A stretch of 64,000 bases of DNA from Candidatus Kapaibacterium sp. (GTDB lineage: Bacteria > Bacteroidota > Ignavibacteria > Kapaibacteriales > WFXC01): contig WFXC01000002.1 in the NCBI GenBank assembly GCA_015490805.1, positions 1-64,000 on the forward strand, given 5' to 3'. Made by a program: the position numbers and the translations under genes. Under the pieces are notes generated by a model. That model saw nothing but the letters and a program-made list of their open reading frames with translations. It was not told the DNA's origin and searched no databases. Each line of letters starts with the position of its first letter. The first letter of the stretch is position 1. Shown piece after piece: positions 62,451-64,000 of the stretch.

Positions 62451-63350
62451 TTACTTTGCCCGCCGTTTTATTCCGTTCGTAAAGATACGGAGAAAATCCC
62501 GATTGTGCAATAGAATACGATCAGCGACAAACAGGCGCGTACCTGCCGCCTGCAATTTCTCTACCATAGCGCTTGCTCCTCCCAAAATAAGCCTAAGAAA
62601 TAACCGCCAGCGTCCGGTCAGCAACTCCGGTAGAATGGTTGCTTTGCTGAGAAAGCGCTGCGTCATTTCCAGCACCTGCTTTAGGATATGGTGCTGCTGG
62701 CTGTGCGTAAGTCGCTGGTAATAGAAATCCTCAACCGAAGCGTTCACGGTATTGAGCACCTCTTCAGGAATGTAACAACGGTGGCGCTGCCGATCGGTTG
62801 TCAGATCCTGCCAGAAGTTGATCAACTGCAAGGCTGTACAAAGGGCATCGGAAAACGGGAGCATAGAACGTCGATGCTGTCGGGCAATCAACAACACCGC
62901 TTCCCCCACGGGATCTGCAGAGTGATGACAATACCATTGCAATTGTTTCCAGCTTGGGAAAGGACGAAAATCCAGATCATACCGAAAAGCAACCAGCAGG
63001 CGATGAAAGATCGATGGCGGTATCTGATGCCGTTCCATCGTGTCATAGACCGCTTCCAGGAACGGGTGAACAGGCTGCCGCTGCGCAATTGCTGCCTCCA
63101 ATCGATCCAGTGCAGCCAGCCGCTGCGAAGTCGTCAAGGGAAGATCCGGACGATCGGCAATGTCATCTGCGAGGCGTGCAAAGGTGTAAAACGCCGCCAG
63201 CGCCCGCCGTTCAGAACGTCGGAGGAAAAAGCTCACAACAGGAAAATTTTCGTAGTGCGAGTGCGCCACCGTAATGCAGTGCCTATAAGCCTCCCGCAAT
63301 GTCCACTGGGGGGCTGGATGAGCATTCGGCACTGCAATGTGCAGAGCCAT
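62451..63350 (-). CDS. squalene/phytoene synthase family protein, HpnC-like
   Basis: A 299-residue prenyl synthase with the HpnC N-terminal pattern REAYRHCITVAHSHYENFPV, the Asp-rich FARLADDIADRPDLP and the second site LINFWQDLTTDRQRHRCYIP. HpnC and HpnD with HpnE make squalene from farnesyl diphosphate for hopanoids; HpnE is not in the window. ATG at 63350 is used; a TTG at 63359, 9 bases after GAGGTG, has a better ribosome site. Confidence 0.85.
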   Translation of the reverse strand: MALHIAVPNAHPAPQWTLREAYRHCITVAHSHYENFPVVSFFLRRSERRALAAFYTFARLADDIADRPDLPLTTSQRLAALDRLEAAIAQRQPVHPFLEAVYDTMERHQIPPSIFHRLLVAFRYDLDFRPFPSWKQLQWYCHHSADPVGEAVLLIARQHRRSMLPFSDALCTALQLINFWQDLTTDRQRHRCYIPEEVLNTVNASVEDFYYQRLTHSQQHHILKQVLEMTQRFLSKATILPELLTGRWRLFLRLILGGASAMVEKLQAAGTRLFVADRILLHNRDFLRIFTNGIKRRAK

Positions 63351-63372
63351 ATGGTCCAATAATGCTTCCACC

Positions 63373-64000
63373 TCAATGAATTGACCCCTGACGATCTCGC
63401 AAATGTCCACCACGTCGACCGTGGAGCACGGCGATGATCTCTGCAATTACACTCAACGCAATTTCCATCGGCGTCTCCGACGCAATATCCAGTCCGGTCG
63501 GGAAATAAAGCACCGGCGACAGGGCTTCCACTGCAACCCCTTCAGCGGTTAGCTCCTGAAAGATTCGGCGCGTCCGGCGCTTGGGACCAATAATGCCACA
63601 ATACCGCAGGCGATCTGCAACGGCGGTCAGCACTCGCAAAATTTCTTTGTCACGAAGATACTGATGAGTCATCAGGAGCACGGCTGAAGGAATCGGGAAT
63701 GCTACTGGCTGCACATATTGTTCTGGCTCCTGAATCACTATCCGGCTGTTCGGAAACCGCTCCGGTGTTGCCAGTAACGACCGATGATCCACAACCGTCA
63801 CCTCCCACCCCAGTTGTGCTGCCAGCGATGCCACTGGCTGCACATCATCATCGGCGCCAAAGATCACCAATGGGAACGGCGGTGGAATCCGCTCTACCAG
63901 CCATCGACCGGCGCGCTGCTGAGGATCGACGACTACCGTTGCAGCGTTGCGGTCAGGAAACGATGGCAATTCCGATCGGGCTTTTTCCAGCAATCGCTCT
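63373..64000 (-). CDS. XdhC-family protein (5' end outside window)
   Basis: The frame is open to the window edge, 209 codons. The Rossmann-type XdhC C-terminal domain is seen in PPFPLVIFGADDDVQPVASL and EVTVVDHRSLLAT, followed by VLLMTHQYLRDKEILRVL, CGIIGPKRRTRRIFQEL and FPTGLDIASETPMEIALSV. XdhC proteins deliver sulfurated molybdenum cofactor to xanthine-dehydrogenase-type enzymes; none is in the window. The first residue visible, at the edge, is not a start. It is 22 bases upstream of the HpnC-like gene. Confidence 0.85.
   Translation of the reverse strand, partial: ERLLEKARSELPSFPDRNAATVVVDPQQRAGRWLVERIPPPFPLVIFGADDDVQPVASLAAQLGWEVTVVDHRSLLATPERFPNSRIVIQEPEQYVQPVAFPIPSAVLLMTHQYLRDKEILRVLTAVADRLRYCGIIGPKRRTRRIFQELTAEGVAVEALSPVLYFPTGLDIASETPMEIALSVIAEIIAVLHGRRGGHLRDRQGSIH

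Overview
The window looks like a chromosome segment from a bacterium of the Bacteroidota/Chlorobi (FCB) lineage that respires oxygen. The evidence is a C-terminal type IX secretion sorting domain (39721-40599), OmpA proteins with PD40 repeats, and three promoters of the TTTG / TAnnTTTG type peculiar to that group (11430-11462, 51179-51210, 57861-57892). The ba3-type oxidase and general gene style would fit a thermophilic relative of Kapabacteria or Ignavibacteria, but the species cannot be fixed from the sequence alone.

Layout. 1-8341 (all minus): the front 819 codons of a large surface protein, then cysS, def, two HAD hydrolases, two lipoproteins and tRNA-Phe. 9217-10887: an AlbA_2/ATPase-type regulator between two repeat clusters. 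11511-16810: an outer-membrane porin facing rpe, a Lon-type protease and a thioredoxin-like protein. 17005-27378 (all minus): a tight seven-gene operon, transcribed as PD-(D/E)XK/N6-adenine methylase, winged-helix protein, AAA ATPase, PIN nuclease, NurA-like nuclease, HerA-like ATPase and N4-cytosine-type methylase. Joins are overlaps or short gaps. I read it as an anti-mobile-element system that I cannot match to a named one. 28622-34216 (plus): a Dna2-like nuclease-helicase and a chemoreceptor fused to hemerythrin.

34606-43215: an isolated sdhB, then envelope proteins, a biotin carrier protein, a T9SS cargo protein, miaB and secG. 43341-51120 (minus): a respiratory operon of cytochrome c, ba3 oxidase subunits IIa, II and I, the copper-delivery proteins SCO and PCu(A)C, a dihaem cytochrome c and an OmpA/PD40 protein. 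51339-57813: DNA repair (ruvC, recJ) with yebC, rsgA facing a CorC-type protein, a lipoprotein and a response regulator. 58241-64000: mannose-1-phosphate guanylyltransferase, an MqnA-like protein, a GCS2-type ligase, two squalene/phytoene synthases (HpnC/HpnD type) and an XdhC-type protein cut by the window edge.

Eight intergenic clusters carry one family of structured repeats. The best copies fold as an outer stem enclosing two hairpins, and the hairpin stems change by compensating substitutions between copies. They resemble REP/BIME elements and lie only between genes; several long open frames there are just translated repeat DNA.
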